From Crocosphaera sp. UHCC 0190 (lineage in GTDB: Bacteria; Cyanobacteriota; Cyanobacteriia; Cyanobacteriales; Microcystaceae): a stretch of DNA of 64,000 bases. How positions within the stretch are numbered: position 1 is the stretch's first letter; each line of letters opens with the position of its first letter. Below the pieces are notes generated by a model. The model was not told where the DNA came from and did not search any database. It worked only from the letters and a program-made list of their open reading frames with translations. The stretch lies in the NCBI RefSeq assembly GCF_034932065.1, contig NZ_JAYGHP010000003.1, positions 1 to 64,000 of the forward strand, written 5' to 3'. This document shows, one piece after another, positions 29,653-36,976 of the stretch. The position numbers and the translations under genes were made by a program.

Positions 29653-29681
29653 TTGCATAGTTTAAAAAGTTTTGTTACAAT
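29653..29681 (+). promoter_or_regulatory. Promoter of hliC with a degenerate HLR1-like site
   Basis: TTGCAT (29653-29658) and TACAAT (29676-29681) are 17 bp apart, about 52 bp before the hliC start. GTTACAAT at 29674-29681 overlaps the -10 and is one exact half of the HLR1 consensus; the second half (GTATTAAG, 29684-29691) is a weak match. HLR1 is the RpaB-binding motif of high-light genes. Confidence 0.5.
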
Positions 29682-29733
29682 CAGTATTAAGCACTTGACT
29701 TAATTGCCTTTATCTCATAGAGAGGAATCTATC

Positions 29734-29877
29734 ATGGACAAACAAGAAACTAAATTCGGTTTTACCTCTTTTGCTGAAAATTGGAACGGTCGTCTAGCAA
29801 TGCTGGGTTTCGTCATTGGTCTGGCTACCGAGTTCCTGACTGGACAGGGTATTCTCTCTCAGTTAGGCCTCATGTAA
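29734..29877 (+). CDS. hliC: Small high-light-inducible protein (HliC/ScpB type)
   Basis: A 47-aa single-helix protein. The chlorophyll-binding core FAENWNGRLAMLGFVIGLAT carries the conserved E-x-x-N-G-R and second-site residues of the LHC superfamily; the N-terminus KFGFTSF and the length match HliC. Hli proteins bind chlorophyll and carotenoid and quench excess energy during photosystem II assembly; HliC pairs with HliA/B. Shine-Dalgarno GAGAGGAA lies 6-7 nt before ATG 29734. A hairpin ends the transcript and a Psb34-like gene follows. Confidence 0.88.
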   Translation: MDKQETKFGFTSFAENWNGRLAMLGFVIGLATEFLTGQGILSQLGLM

Positions 29878-29883
29878 GAAAAA

Positions 29884-29907
29884 AGGGTGAGTTGTGTTAC
29901 TCACCCT
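29884..29907 (+). terminator. Hairpin after hliC
   Basis: AGGGTGAGT (29884-29892) pairs perfectly with ACTCACCCT (29899-29907) over a 6-nt loop, starting 6 bp after the hliC stop. No T-run follows, so it may stabilise the short mRNA as well as end it. Confidence 0.6.
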
Positions 29908-29980
29908 GTCTGTAGATACAGTACGGTCAATCGAATCGCATTATAGCCGTTCTTAGTCAGATTATAGATATTTTTCCCCG

Positions 29981-30010
29981 AATAGGGTGGGCAAAAGCTC
30001 ACCCTATTTT
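29981..30010 (+). terminator. Second hairpin terminator downstream of hliC
   Basis: A 12-bp stem (29981-29992 with 29997-30008, one G-U pair) with an AAAA loop, followed by TTAT. It separates hliC from the promoter region of the Psb34-like gene. Confidence 0.6.
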
Positions 30011-30084
30011 ATGTTTAGGCATTTTGTCCCCGACTCAAATTGTGATCAATATAAGCTTTGCTTATACATAGCATTAATAAATAT

Positions 30085-30136
30085 TTGTCAATACTACTTT
30101 ACATTTCGTCATAATAACGTTACATTTATTTACATA
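30085..30136 (+). promoter_or_regulatory. HLR1-type (RpaB) site and putative promoter of the Psb34-like gene
   Basis: GTTACATTTATTTACATA at 30119-30136 matches the HLR1 consensus (two direct half-sites with a 2-nt gap) at every position. A further half-site TTTACATT lies at 30098-30105, 21 bp upstream of the first, so three half-sites are phased along the helix. TTGTCA (30085-30090) and CATAAT (30110-30115), 19 bp apart, are a possible promoter; the HLR1 would then cover the start point, a position suited to repression. Confidence 0.6.
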
Positions 30137-30157
30137 AGGACAAATAAGGAACGCACC

Positions 30158-30328
30158 ATGTTTACCACCAGCGACGAAAACGGAATTCTCAACAACTTTG
30201 CTAACGAACCCAATATGTACTATGCGACTTATCCGACACAACAGCAACAACGTCGCTATTTAGTACAAGGTATCGTTGCCGTTTTCTTGATTATTGGTGT
30301 AGTAACTGTCACCTTAGCGGTTAGCTAA
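30158..30328 (+). CDS. psb34: Photosystem II assembly protein Psb34-like
   Basis: A 56-aa protein: a soluble N-terminal arm containing LNNFANEPNMYYATYP, then QQQQRRYL and one C-terminal membrane helix (VQGIVAVFLIIGVVTVTLAV). The arm resembles the N-terminus of HliA/HliB, but the LHC-type chlorophyll motif is absent. This combination is that of Psb34, which binds CP47-containing assembly intermediates of photosystem II and competes with Hli proteins. ATG 30158 follows TAAGGA by 7 nt; an in-frame upstream extension to 29987 crosses a terminator and the control region, so it is not real. Confidence 0.72.
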   Translation: MFTTSDENGILNNFANEPNMYYATYPTQQQQRRYLVQGIVAVFLIIGVVTVTLAVS

Positions 30329-30375
30329 GTTAATTATTAAAAGTTTCCATTGCATTGGATTTCTCCTACTTTAAA

Positions 30376-30402
30376 CCTCGGATTAGAAACCGGGGATTTT
30401 TA
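30376..30402 (+). terminator. Terminator after the Psb34-like gene
   Basis: CCTCGG (30376-30381) pairs with CCGGGG (30390-30395, one G-U) across an 8-nt loop and is followed by ATTTTTATT. It ends at the 3' boundary of the convergent csaB gene. Confidence 0.7.
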
Positions 30403-31443
30403 TTATTTAAGCATCACCTGTTTTAATATTTCTTGGTGCATAAAAGCGCGATCTTTTAGAGATTGAATGCGATCTTTATGTAAAGCTTCTCCATTAACAA
30501 AATATTCTAACCAAGCTGTACTAATCACATTAGGATCATCAGGTAATGTACTTAATTCCCATCCAGGGATGTCAATTTCTTCCATCAAATATTTTACTTT
30601 AGGATCATAACTTAGGGCAAAACAGCGACATTCTTCAGAAGCTGCCATAATTAAACTATGTAAACGCATTCCAATAGTCATCTCTACCCCTTTAAATAAT
30701 CCTTTTAATTCTCTGGGGTCTTCTAACTGAATAATTTGCTTAAATCCAGGTAATTTTGCCGCAATAGAATGAGCAATTTCTAAATCCTGAGATGCTTGAA
30801 AAGGAACTAATAAAAGACAGGTATTGGTTGCTTTTTGGAAATCGATCAAAGCTTGGGTTAAAATAGCTAAACGTTGGGGAGTTAATTGGGGATGACTGCG
30901 TAAATTAACCGCAACCCTAGGGGCGGGTAAATCCCATAATCCTGGCACTGATTTTGAATTTAAGGCCCAAACCGGATCGGGGGCCATTAAAGGATTCATC
31001 TGCCATTGTGACAATAATTTCGCTGAATTATAATCTCGTACACTCACCGCCGTACAACCTAATAATACTTGACGGGTTAACCAACGGGTAAAAGGATGAT
31101 TTAAGGGGCCAATGCCTTGGGCCCAAGCGATAGTTTTTAAGCCTTTTTTTTGCGCTAAAGCCATCAATCCGGCATAATAAATCGGACTAGCTAAACTGGT
31201 GACATCCTGCATTAAACTACCCCCACCCCAAATAAAGATATCTGAGGTTCGTAGAGTTTGTAAAATGGGGAAAGCGGAACGATTAGGACAAGTTTTCACG
31301 CCGTAGCGTTGTTGGGTTTGATTTGGGTTTGCAGAGAGAACAATGGGTTCTATTTGAGGGGGTAGCATCTGCAACAGTGACATTAATAAGGCTTCATCAC
31401 CGCCGTTTCCTTTCCCGTAGTAGCCGCTAATTACTGCCCGCAT
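30403..31443 (-). CDS. csaB: Polysaccharide pyruvyl transferase (CsaB family)
   Basis: A 346-aa enzyme expected to ketalise cell-surface polysaccharide with pyruvate. The start AVISGYYGKGNGGDEALL is the family hallmark, with IVLSANPNQTQQRYGV, WGGGSLMQDVTS, and a C-terminal GMRLHSLIMAA (histidine-containing) block. In bacteria with S-layers the pyruvylated polymer anchors SLH-domain proteins; no such gene is in this window. It is convergent with the Psb34-like gene and lies 132 bp downstream of petE on the same strand, beyond the petE terminator. Confidence 0.9.
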   Translation of the reverse strand: MRAVISGYYGKGNGGDEALLMSLLQMLPPQIEPIVLSANPNQTQQRYGVKTCPNRSAFPILQTLRTSDIFIWGGGSLMQDVTSLASPIYYAGLMALAQKKGLKTIAWAQGIGPLNHPFTRWLTRQVLLGCTAVSVRDYNSAKLLSQWQMNPLMAPDPVWALNSKSVPGLWDLPAPRVAVNLRSHPQLTPQRLAILTQALIDFQKATNTCLLLVPFQASQDLEIAHSIAAKLPGFKQIIQLEDPRELKGLFKGVEMTIGMRLHSLIMAASEECRCFALSYDPKVKYLMEEIDIPGWELSTLPDDPNVISTAWLEYFVNGEALHKDRIQSLKDRAFMHQEILKQVMLK

Positions 31444-31508
31444 TCTGGTTTTGTCTGCTCCCGATTAAGGTTCCCTGTAGTGGCAATTTTAGCAAAGTTA
31501 AGCTACCT

Positions 31509-31543
31509 AAATGAAAAATACCCACGAATCTCAAATTCATGGG
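31509..31543 (-). terminator. Terminator of petE
   Basis: Read on the minus strand, CCCATGAAT (31543-31535) pairs with ATTCGTGGG (31529-31521) with one G-U, followed by TATTTTTCATTT. It lies 33 bp after the petE stop. Confidence 0.75.
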
Positions 31544-31575
31544 CTTCAATCTTAAAAAACTGACAAGTTTACAAA

Positions 31576-31935
31576 TTACTTAACGATGATCTTACCAACC
31601 ATGCCAGCACCGCGATGGGGTTCGCAGTAGTAGGAGTATTCTCCGGGTTCATTGAAGGTGCTTTCAAAAGATTCGCCAGGAGAGAAAACCAGTGCCTTGT
31701 GGGAAAGCTTGACATTTCCATCGATAACAGCGTTATGAGGGGCTAATTTGTTGTTAACCCACTTAACGGTGTCTCCAGCACTGATGGTTAATTCTTTCGG
31801 TTCAAAACCTAATGCTCCCTTATCGGTTCCCATTTTAACTTCATAGGTTTCTGCTGCTGCGGGGTTAACAGCAACGAAGAAGCTAGAGACAACTAGCACG
31901 ACAGCAGCAATAAATAATCCTAATTTTCTTGACAT
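31576..31935 (-). CDS. petE: Plastocyanin
   Basis: A 119-aa copper protein that carries electrons from cytochrome b6f to photosystem I in the thylakoid lumen. Residues 1-28 form a signal peptide ending PAAA. Copper ligands are visible as the histidine in APHNAV and the C, H and M in [13 protein letters not shown]. Length is normal for the family. It is divergent from petJ, the copper-free substitute, and its promoter overlaps a duplicated dyad (see 32012-32039). Confidence 0.98.
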   Translation of the reverse strand: MSRKLGLFIAAVVLVVSSFFVAVNPAAAETYEVKMGTDKGALGFEPKELTISAGDTVKWVNNKLAPHNAVIDGNVKLSHKALVFSPGESFESTFNEPGEYSYYCEPHRGAGMVGKIIVK

Positions 31936-31997
31936 TTGGTTCGTCCTGTGAATGCTTTAATACAAACGTTTCAATAGTTTGTGTTTTGACTGATCTC

Positions 31998-32026
31998 ACT
32001 ATAAAACGAAGTGAGAAGTTTGACAA
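31998..32026 (-). promoter_or_regulatory. petE promoter
   Basis: On the minus strand TTGTCA (32026-32021) and TATAGT (32003-31998) are separated by exactly 17 bp, giving a start point near 31991 and a leader of about 55 nt. The -35 lies inside the first copy of the petE/petJ direct repeat. Confidence 0.65.
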
Positions 32027-32039
32027 TGTGTCTTTGGAC
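32012..32039. promoter_or_regulatory. Operator-like repeat, petE-proximal copy
   Basis: A 28-bp unit, TGAGAAGTTTGAC..., containing the dyad GAC-N5-GTC. A second copy at 32085-32112 is identical at 25 of 28 positions in the same orientation. This copy covers the petE -35 box. Confidence 0.6.
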
Positions 32040-32084
32040 AAAAAGGGTAAACTTTGCTACCTATCATTTCAAACCTGGACTGCA

Positions 32085-32112
32085 TGAGAAGTTTGACGAT
32101 TTGTCTTTTGAC
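32085..32112. promoter_or_regulatory. Operator-like repeat, petJ-proximal copy
   Basis: Second copy of the 28-bp unit with the dyad GAC-N5-GTC, 73 bp (about seven helical turns) from the first. TTGTCT (32101-32106) within it and TATAGG (32125-32130), 18 bp apart, are a plausible petJ promoter, so this copy overlaps the petJ -35. Confidence 0.6.
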
Positions 32113-32168
32113 GAGAAACGGGCTTATAGGGAAGATAGATAAGAGATCAAGAATCGAAGGAGAACACA

Positions 32169-32507
32169 ATGAAAAGACTATTATCACTTATTTTGCTCTT
32201 AATCGCTTTCCTCTGGGTTAGCTTGATGCCTCCCGCTTTCGCTGACGCTGATGTCGCCGCAGGTGCGAAAGTTTTTACTGCTAACTGCGCTTCCTGTCAC
32301 GCGGGGGGCAAAAATTTAGTCAATGGTGCTAAAAGCCTCTCAAAAGCTGATTTAGAGAAGTATGGTATGTATTCTCAAGAAGCTATCGTTGCTCAGATAA
32401 CAAATGGGAAAATGGCGATGCCAAAATTTCTTGGGCGTTTGTCTGCTCAGCAAATCGAAGATGCGGCTTCTTATGTTTTAGCCCAAGCTGATAAAGGTTG
32501 GAAATAA
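32169..32507 (+). CDS. petJ: Cytochrome c6
   Basis: A 112-aa lumenal haem protein that replaces plastocyanin when copper is scarce. Residues 1-25 form the signal peptide ending AFA. The haem-binding CASCH motif is at the start of the mature protein, and the axial methionine lies in [15 protein letters not shown] precedes ATG 32169. Two terminators follow. The divergent arrangement with petE gives one intergenic region of 233 bp that could switch both genes. Confidence 0.97.
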   Translation: MKRLLSLILLLIAFLWVSLMPPAFADADVAAGAKVFTANCASCHAGGKNLVNGAKSLSKADLEKYGMYSQEAIVAQITNGKMAMPKFLGRLSAQQIEDAASYVLAQADKGWK

Positions 32508-32510
32508 TAA

Positions 32511-32540
32511 CCACAGGGTTTAAAACTGTGGCTTTTATTG
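32511..32540 (+). terminator. First terminator after petJ
   Basis: CCACAG (32511-32516) pairs with CTGTGG (32526-32531) and is followed by CTTTTATTG, 4 bp after the stop. Confidence 0.7.
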
Positions 32541-32553
32541 TTAATTTTTTTTC

Positions 32554-32586
32554 ACAAAGTCTACTGAGGTAGGCTTTGTTTTTTAG
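32554..32586 (+). terminator. Second terminator after petJ
   Basis: ACAAAGTCTAC (32554-32564) pairs with GTAGGCTTTGT (32569-32579, one U-G) over a 4-nt loop, followed by a run of Ts. Tandem terminators suggest that read-through from petJ is tightly blocked. Confidence 0.8.
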
Positions 32587-32604
32587 TATCAAGATGAGTA
32601 TTTT

Positions 32605-32632
32605 CGTAGGGTCATCATGAATTGACCCTACG
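32605..32632. repeat. Palindrome of the GTAGGG family
   Basis: CGTAGGGTCA (32605-32614) pairs perfectly with TGACCCTACG (32623-32632) over TCATGAAT. It lies between petJ and the convergent TPR gene. Confidence 0.7.
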
Positions 32633-32666
32633 GATATTGCTGGTGAGTACGTCATGAAGATATCAG

Positions 32667-33497
32667 TTAAAGAGAGCTTTCATTTTGCAGTTTTTCTAAG
32701 GTACTTAAAGCGTGTTCGGCATGATCTGTATTACCTTGAGCTTTAAATAATTCGGCAGCTTTTTCTAAGTCGGCGATCGCTTGTTTGGTATTATCCAGTT
32801 TGAATTGAGTTACCCCTCGGTTATGATAAGCATCAGCAAATTCAGGATTTAATTGAATGGCTTTGCTATAATCTTCAACAGCTTTGAGGGATTGTCCTAA
32901 ACGATTATAGGATAGCCCTCTATTGTAATATATTTTCGGATTATTGCCGTTGAGTGCCAAGGCTTGATTATAATCTTCTATGGCTGCTTCGTGCATTTTC
33001 AAATCATCTTTGGCATTGGCTCGATAGATATAAAAATCGGCATATTTTGGGTCTAATTTAATAGCTTCTGAACAATCTAAAACAGCGTTTTGATAGTTTT
33101 GTAATTGATAAAAGGCATAGCAACGGTTGCCATAAGCATAAGCAAAATTAGGCTTTATTTTTATGGCTTCATTGTAATCAGTAATGGCGGGTTCATACTC
33201 CCCTAAAACCAAATAAGAATAGGCTCTGTTGTAGTAAGCATCGGCATCTTTAGGATCTAGCTTAATGGATTCTGTGAACGCAGAGATCGCCCCTTGATAG
33301 TCCCTAGCTTCGATTTTATCTACCCCTTGATTATACCATTCCACCGCACTTAATTTCGGGAGTTTAGTGGGTTCAGTTTGTGAGGATGGTTTTGGGGTTT
33401 CTTGGGCTAAGACTAAGGGGTTAATTGCTAGGACACAATTTACAGATAAAAGGCTGGTTAATATTCCCAGGATGTAGATATTTTTGGGTTTGTTCAT
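32667..33497 (-). CDS. Exported TPR-repeat protein
   Basis: A 276-aa protein with a signal peptide (residues 1-31, YILGILTSLLSVNCVLAI) and six or seven TPR units from about residue 52 (for example DADAYYNRAYSYLVLGEYEP, PKIYYNRGLSYNRLGQSLKA). The asparagine-rich YYNRG-type repeats are the Sel1-independent, classical TPR sort. It probably acts as a protein scaffold outside the cytoplasm. It follows recJ on the same strand after 24 bp and may be cotranscribed, though the functions look unrelated. Confidence 0.82.
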   Translation of the reverse strand: MNKPKNIYILGILTSLLSVNCVLAINPLVLAQETPKPSSQTEPTKLPKLSAVEWYNQGVDKIEARDYQGAISAFTESIKLDPKDADAYYNRAYSYLVLGEYEPAITDYNEAIKIKPNFAYAYGNRCYAFYQLQNYQNAVLDCSEAIKLDPKYADFYIYRANAKDDLKMHEAAIEDYNQALALNGNNPKIYYNRGLSYNRLGQSLKAVEDYSKAIQLNPEFADAYHNRGVTQFKLDNTKQAIADLEKAAELFKAQGNTDHAEHALSTLEKLQNESSL

Positions 33498-33521
33498 AGG
33501 TTTTTATAAAATAATTCTTGT

Positions 33522-35852
33522 TCACATTTTAGCATGATTTAAAATTTGTTGTAAGGTTTCTAACGGAATTTTAGCAAAATATTGTCGTTGAAAGTATTCT
33601 TCTTTGAGGGTTTCTAGCAATTTTTGTTTGGGGAATTGATACTTAGAAGTTTGTGATAACTGCTGAGTAAATTGTAATTCTTGATAATTTTTATTAAGTT
33701 TAAAGCCAAGGGTGTCTAAAAAATCTAAGGCTAAATTAAGAGAGTGATCGCTTAATTTTAATTGTTCTTTTAATTTTTGTTTGGTTATGATTTTTTGAGT
33801 GCGACTGAGATATTTAGCAATACCAATTAATTGTTGGAGAATTTCTTGTCCATTAAAGTGAGGAGAAACTGAATAAGCAAGGGTTAACTTTTGTTCCTGT
33901 TTTAAGCTATTTCGATAAACTTTTTGTAACTCATCCCAACTGGTGGGACATTGTGTCAAAATTTCTCCCTCTAAATAATTTTTGATTAAGTTATCTTGAT
34001 TGCGAAGATCAATTAAATTAGGTTTAGTTTCAGGAATCTGTTGGTTGTTTTTGGTAAAGAAACTTTCTCTGAGATCAATTAATCTCACTTCATAATTATG
34101 ACTATGAGTATTATAGTCTAATTCAACAATAGCATCATATAATTTTTCTTTTCCTTGAGGTAATTCATCTTGATAATGTTCCCACCAAATACCAGGAAAT
34201 CCTTGTTCAATAGAGCGATCATACATAATAAATTTAGTCTTAATATATCTAACTGTATTGTTTTTTAAATCCCTAATATTTTCATTTTTTAATGCTTTAA
34301 ACCAACAATTTTGAATCAATAATTTAGGAACAGGATTTCCCATACCACAAGGCTCTAACAATTTTAATTCTCGAAACAAAGATTTACCTAATTGAGATAC
34401 TGTTACTACTAAATCAGCTTTAATAGTATTGTTTAAGTAATTAATATCAATAATTTCTTGTCGTAACTGTTGATTAATACCCTCTTGAAATAAAGGAAGA
34501 TATTCAACAGGTAAACTTAAACCTGCCGCAAAGGGATGTCCCCCAAAGCGGTGTAATAAATCTTGTTGAGATGCGACTAATTTATAGAGATCAATATTAC
34601 CAATAGAACGAGCAGAACCCCTGGCTAACTTTATATTTTTTGTATTAATATTTTCTGTTTCTGCTGTTGTCAATAAAATAGTAGGACGGCCATATTCTTG
34701 AGCAATTTGTCCCGCCACTAATCCTAACACACCACTAGACCATTGAGGATCTTCTAAAACAATTACTTGAGTCGTCGATAAATCCAAATTAGCCAACTTT
34801 TTTTTAACATCTTTAACAACATTCTTCTGTAAAGATTTACGGCGAGTATTCGCTAATTCTGTATCTTCAGCTAATTTTTGACATTGTTCTTTATCCCGAC
34901 TGGTCAATAATTCAACGCCAAAACTAGCATCTCCATGAATGCGACTAATAGCATTAATTCGGGGGCCAATTCCAAAGGAAATATCCGTCGGGCGATCGCC
35001 ATTTCTTTTACAGTATTTTAAGAGAGCAACAATCCCTGGACGAGTGGAATTTTGTAACTGTTTTTGTAGCTTTTCAATGCCTTTTTGTGCTAAATAGCGA
35101 CAGTCTCCTTTTAATTCTACTAAATCAGCAATTAACCCAATAGCCACTAAATCTAATAAATTTTCTAAGGGTTGTTGAGGAATATCTGGTAAAGTTTGAT
35201 ATAAAGCTTCAACTAATTTATAAGCAACGGCAACCCCCGATAAACAAAAGAGAGGATGATCACTAGAAAAATAACGAGGATTAATAATAGAAACCACATC
35301 AGGCCGCTCATCAGGTAAAGTATGATGATCCGTGACAATAAGATCAATACCTAATTCTTTAGCATAGTTAATTTCCGTTAAATTTGTGCTTCCCGTATCA
35401 CAAGTAATAATTAATTGAGTGCCTTCTGTGGCTAATTTTTGAATTCCTGAAATATTTAATCCATGGGATTCTGTTGCACGGTTAGGAATATAATAATTCA
35501 ATTGTAAATGAGGGATAAAAAAATCTCCTAATCCTTCCCAAAGAACACTGGTTGCTGTAATTCCATCTGCATCAAAATCCCCCCAAATTGTAACTTTTTC
35601 CTGTTTCTCAAAGGCAATTTTTAGGCGTTTCATAGCCAGTTTCATTTCTTGTCCAAATTCAAACGGACTCAAAGGATGATAAATATTAGTATCGAGAAAC
35701 CCATATAATTTTTCTGGGGTTTGTATACCCCGTTGCCATAATAATTGAGCCACATATTTTCCCTCAGATTCCGGTGTATAAGATTTAACAATATCCAGAA
35801 ACCAAGCAGGTAGAGAAACAACCGGTAAAACTTGCCAATGAGGTTGAAACAT
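33522..35852 (-). CDS. recJ: Single-stranded-DNA exonuclease RecJ
   Basis: A 776-aa 5'-3' exonuclease of the DHH family used in recombination and mismatch repair. Catalytic motifs are visible: WGDFDADGITAT (motif I), LIITCDTGS, the DHH motif in VTDHHTLPDERPD, and the DHHA1 glycine motif in HRFGGHPFAAGLS. The C-terminal 200 residues are a cyanobacterial-type extension with a helical end. It starts at ATG 35852 and is divergent from the ECF sigma gene across 102 bp. Confidence 0.95.
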   Translation of the reverse strand: MFQPHWQVLPVVSLPAWFLDIVKSYTPESEGKYVAQLLWQRGIQTPEKLYGFLDTNIYHPLSPFEFGQEMKLAMKRLKIAFEKQEKVTIWGDFDADGITATSVLWEGLGDFFIPHLQLNYYIPNRATESHGLNISGIQKLATEGTQLIITCDTGSTNLTEINYAKELGIDLIVTDHHTLPDERPDVVSIINPRYFSSDHPLFCLSGVAVAYKLVEALYQTLPDIPQQPLENLLDLVAIGLIADLVELKGDCRYLAQKGIEKLQKQLQNSTRPGIVALLKYCKRNGDRPTDISFGIGPRINAISRIHGDASFGVELLTSRDKEQCQKLAEDTELANTRRKSLQKNVVKDVKKKLANLDLSTTQVIVLEDPQWSSGVLGLVAGQIAQEYGRPTILLTTAETENINTKNIKLARGSARSIGNIDLYKLVASQQDLLHRFGGHPFAAGLSLPVEYLPLFQEGINQQLRQEIIDINYLNNTIKADLVVTVSQLGKSLFRELKLLEPCGMGNPVPKLLIQNCWFKALKNENIRDLKNNTVRYIKTKFIMYDRSIEQGFPGIWWEHYQDELPQGKEKLYDAIVELDYNTHSHNYEVRLIDLRESFFTKNNQQIPETKPNLIDLRNQDNLIKNYLEGEILTQCPTSWDELQKVYRNSLKQEQKLTLAYSVSPHFNGQEILQQLIGIAKYLSRTQKIITKQKLKEQLKLSDHSLNLALDFLDTLGFKLNKNYQELQFTQQLSQTSKYQFPKQKLLETLKEEYFQRQYFAKIPLETLQQILNHAKM

Positions 35853-35954
35853 ATTAGTTAATGGTTGATGAGTGAGAATTTATTATGTTGTTGAACCTTT
35901 TTAAACAGCCCTTAGTCTAAAGACTTGAATTCAGTGATAGGTTAAAACGTAACC

Positions 35955-36521
35955 GTGTTAGCAGACAACCCCGCGGGTACAACAGAAAAAGACTTGGTGC
36001 TTCGGTGTCAACAAGGGGATACCCCCTCATTTAAACAATTGTACCGACGCTATCAGCAACGGGTGCGAGCTACTCTCTATCAACTGTGTGGGAGTGAAAT
36101 GCTCGATGATTTGGAGCAGGAAGTTTTCCTAAGAGTTTGGAAAGGTTTACCCAAACTGCGACAACCTGCTTATTTTTCCACTTGGTTATATCGTATTGCC
36201 TGGAATGTGGCAACGGATAAGCGACGACAATTGGCTCAAAATATGTCCTCAGCAGAGGATAATTCCATCTTAAATATAATGCCATCTCGTCCCGAAGATA
36301 CCCCAGATTTAATGCGGTTACACTATCAAGATTTGGTACAGCAGGGATTACAGACCTTAAGTTTAGAACATCGTGCTGTTTTAGTGTTACATGACTTAGA
36401 AGATGTCCCACAAAAAGAGGTGGCAAATATCTTAAAATTACCAGTCGGAACCGTCAAATCTCGCTTATTTTATGCTAGAAATCAAATGCGTAAATTTTTG
36501 CAACAACAAGGAGCAATGTGA
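35955..36521 (+). CDS. ECF-type RNA polymerase sigma factor
   Basis: A 188-aa group 4 sigma factor. Region 2 includes LYRRYQQRVRATLYQL, DDLEQEVFLRVW and FSTWLYRIAWNVATDKRR; region 4 is the helix-turn-helix DVPQKEVANILKLPVGTVKSRLFYAR. It starts with GTG 35955. Its stop overlaps the start of a single-helix membrane protein in the TGATG arrangement, so the pair looks like a sigma/anti-sigma module. Which SigG/H/I type it represents is not decided. Confidence 0.93.
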   Translation: MLADNPAGTTEKDLVLRCQQGDTPSFKQLYRRYQQRVRATLYQLCGSEMLDDLEQEVFLRVWKGLPKLRQPAYFSTWLYRIAWNVATDKRRQLAQNMSSAEDNSILNIMPSRPEDTPDLMRLHYQDLVQQGLQTLSLEHRAVLVLHDLEDVPQKEVANILKLPVGTVKSRLFYARNQMRKFLQQQGAM

Positions 36522-36922
36522 TGTCTCAATTCCCCCATGATGATCGAGAATTGATCTCCTTTCTTCAACGATATCGTCCTTTACCACCTCCTCCGAAAGC
36601 AACCCTCGAAAAACAATTATTCTCAAGAATTGTGAGGGAGTCTCAGTCTTGTCAAAAAACACAGTTGAGATGGTTAATTCCCAGTGCCATGTTGGCAACT
36701 TTATTAGGAATTTGGGGAGGCTATAATCTGCTGCAACCCTCTCCCTATCAGCAATTTATGAAGGGTTCGACGGAACTAGAAGCCGCTGAAATTGAGGATT
36801 TCATGGTCAATAGTTGGCAACAAACCATCAGTATAACAGAAGAAAGCTCCCCTCAAGTTATTTATTCTCAATGGCTTTCTTTAGGGAATTTAGAAACTCA
36901 ATACTTAGTTTCTCAACCCTAA
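36521..36922 (+). CDS. Putative membrane anti-sigma factor
   Basis: A 133-aa protein with a charged cytoplasmic N-terminal part (residues 1-45), one membrane helix near 48-66 (LIPSAMLATLLGIWGG) and an external C-terminal part. That topology, and its position with the ATG overlapping the sigma-factor stop by one base, is typical of ECF anti-sigma factors. AAGGAG at 36508-36513 lies 7 nt before ATG 36521. The zinc-binding HxxxCxxC motif of ZAS-type anti-sigmas is absent, so it is assigned from context. Confidence 0.75.
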   Translation: MSQFPHDDRELISFLQRYRPLPPPPKATLEKQLFSRIVRESQSCQKTQLRWLIPSAMLATLLGIWGGYNLLQPSPYQQFMKGSTELEAAEIEDFMVNSWQQTISITEESSPQVIYSQWLSLGNLETQYLVSQP

Positions 36923-36976
36923 TTTTTAAATCATTAACATCAATTTACCTCGCTCTAATTATCAGGAGTTATGATC

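Noticed and set aside
29987-30157. N-terminal extension of the Psb34-like gene
   Set aside because: It would cross a terminator hairpin and the HLR1 region; ATG 30158 has its own Shine-Dalgarno and gives the family length.
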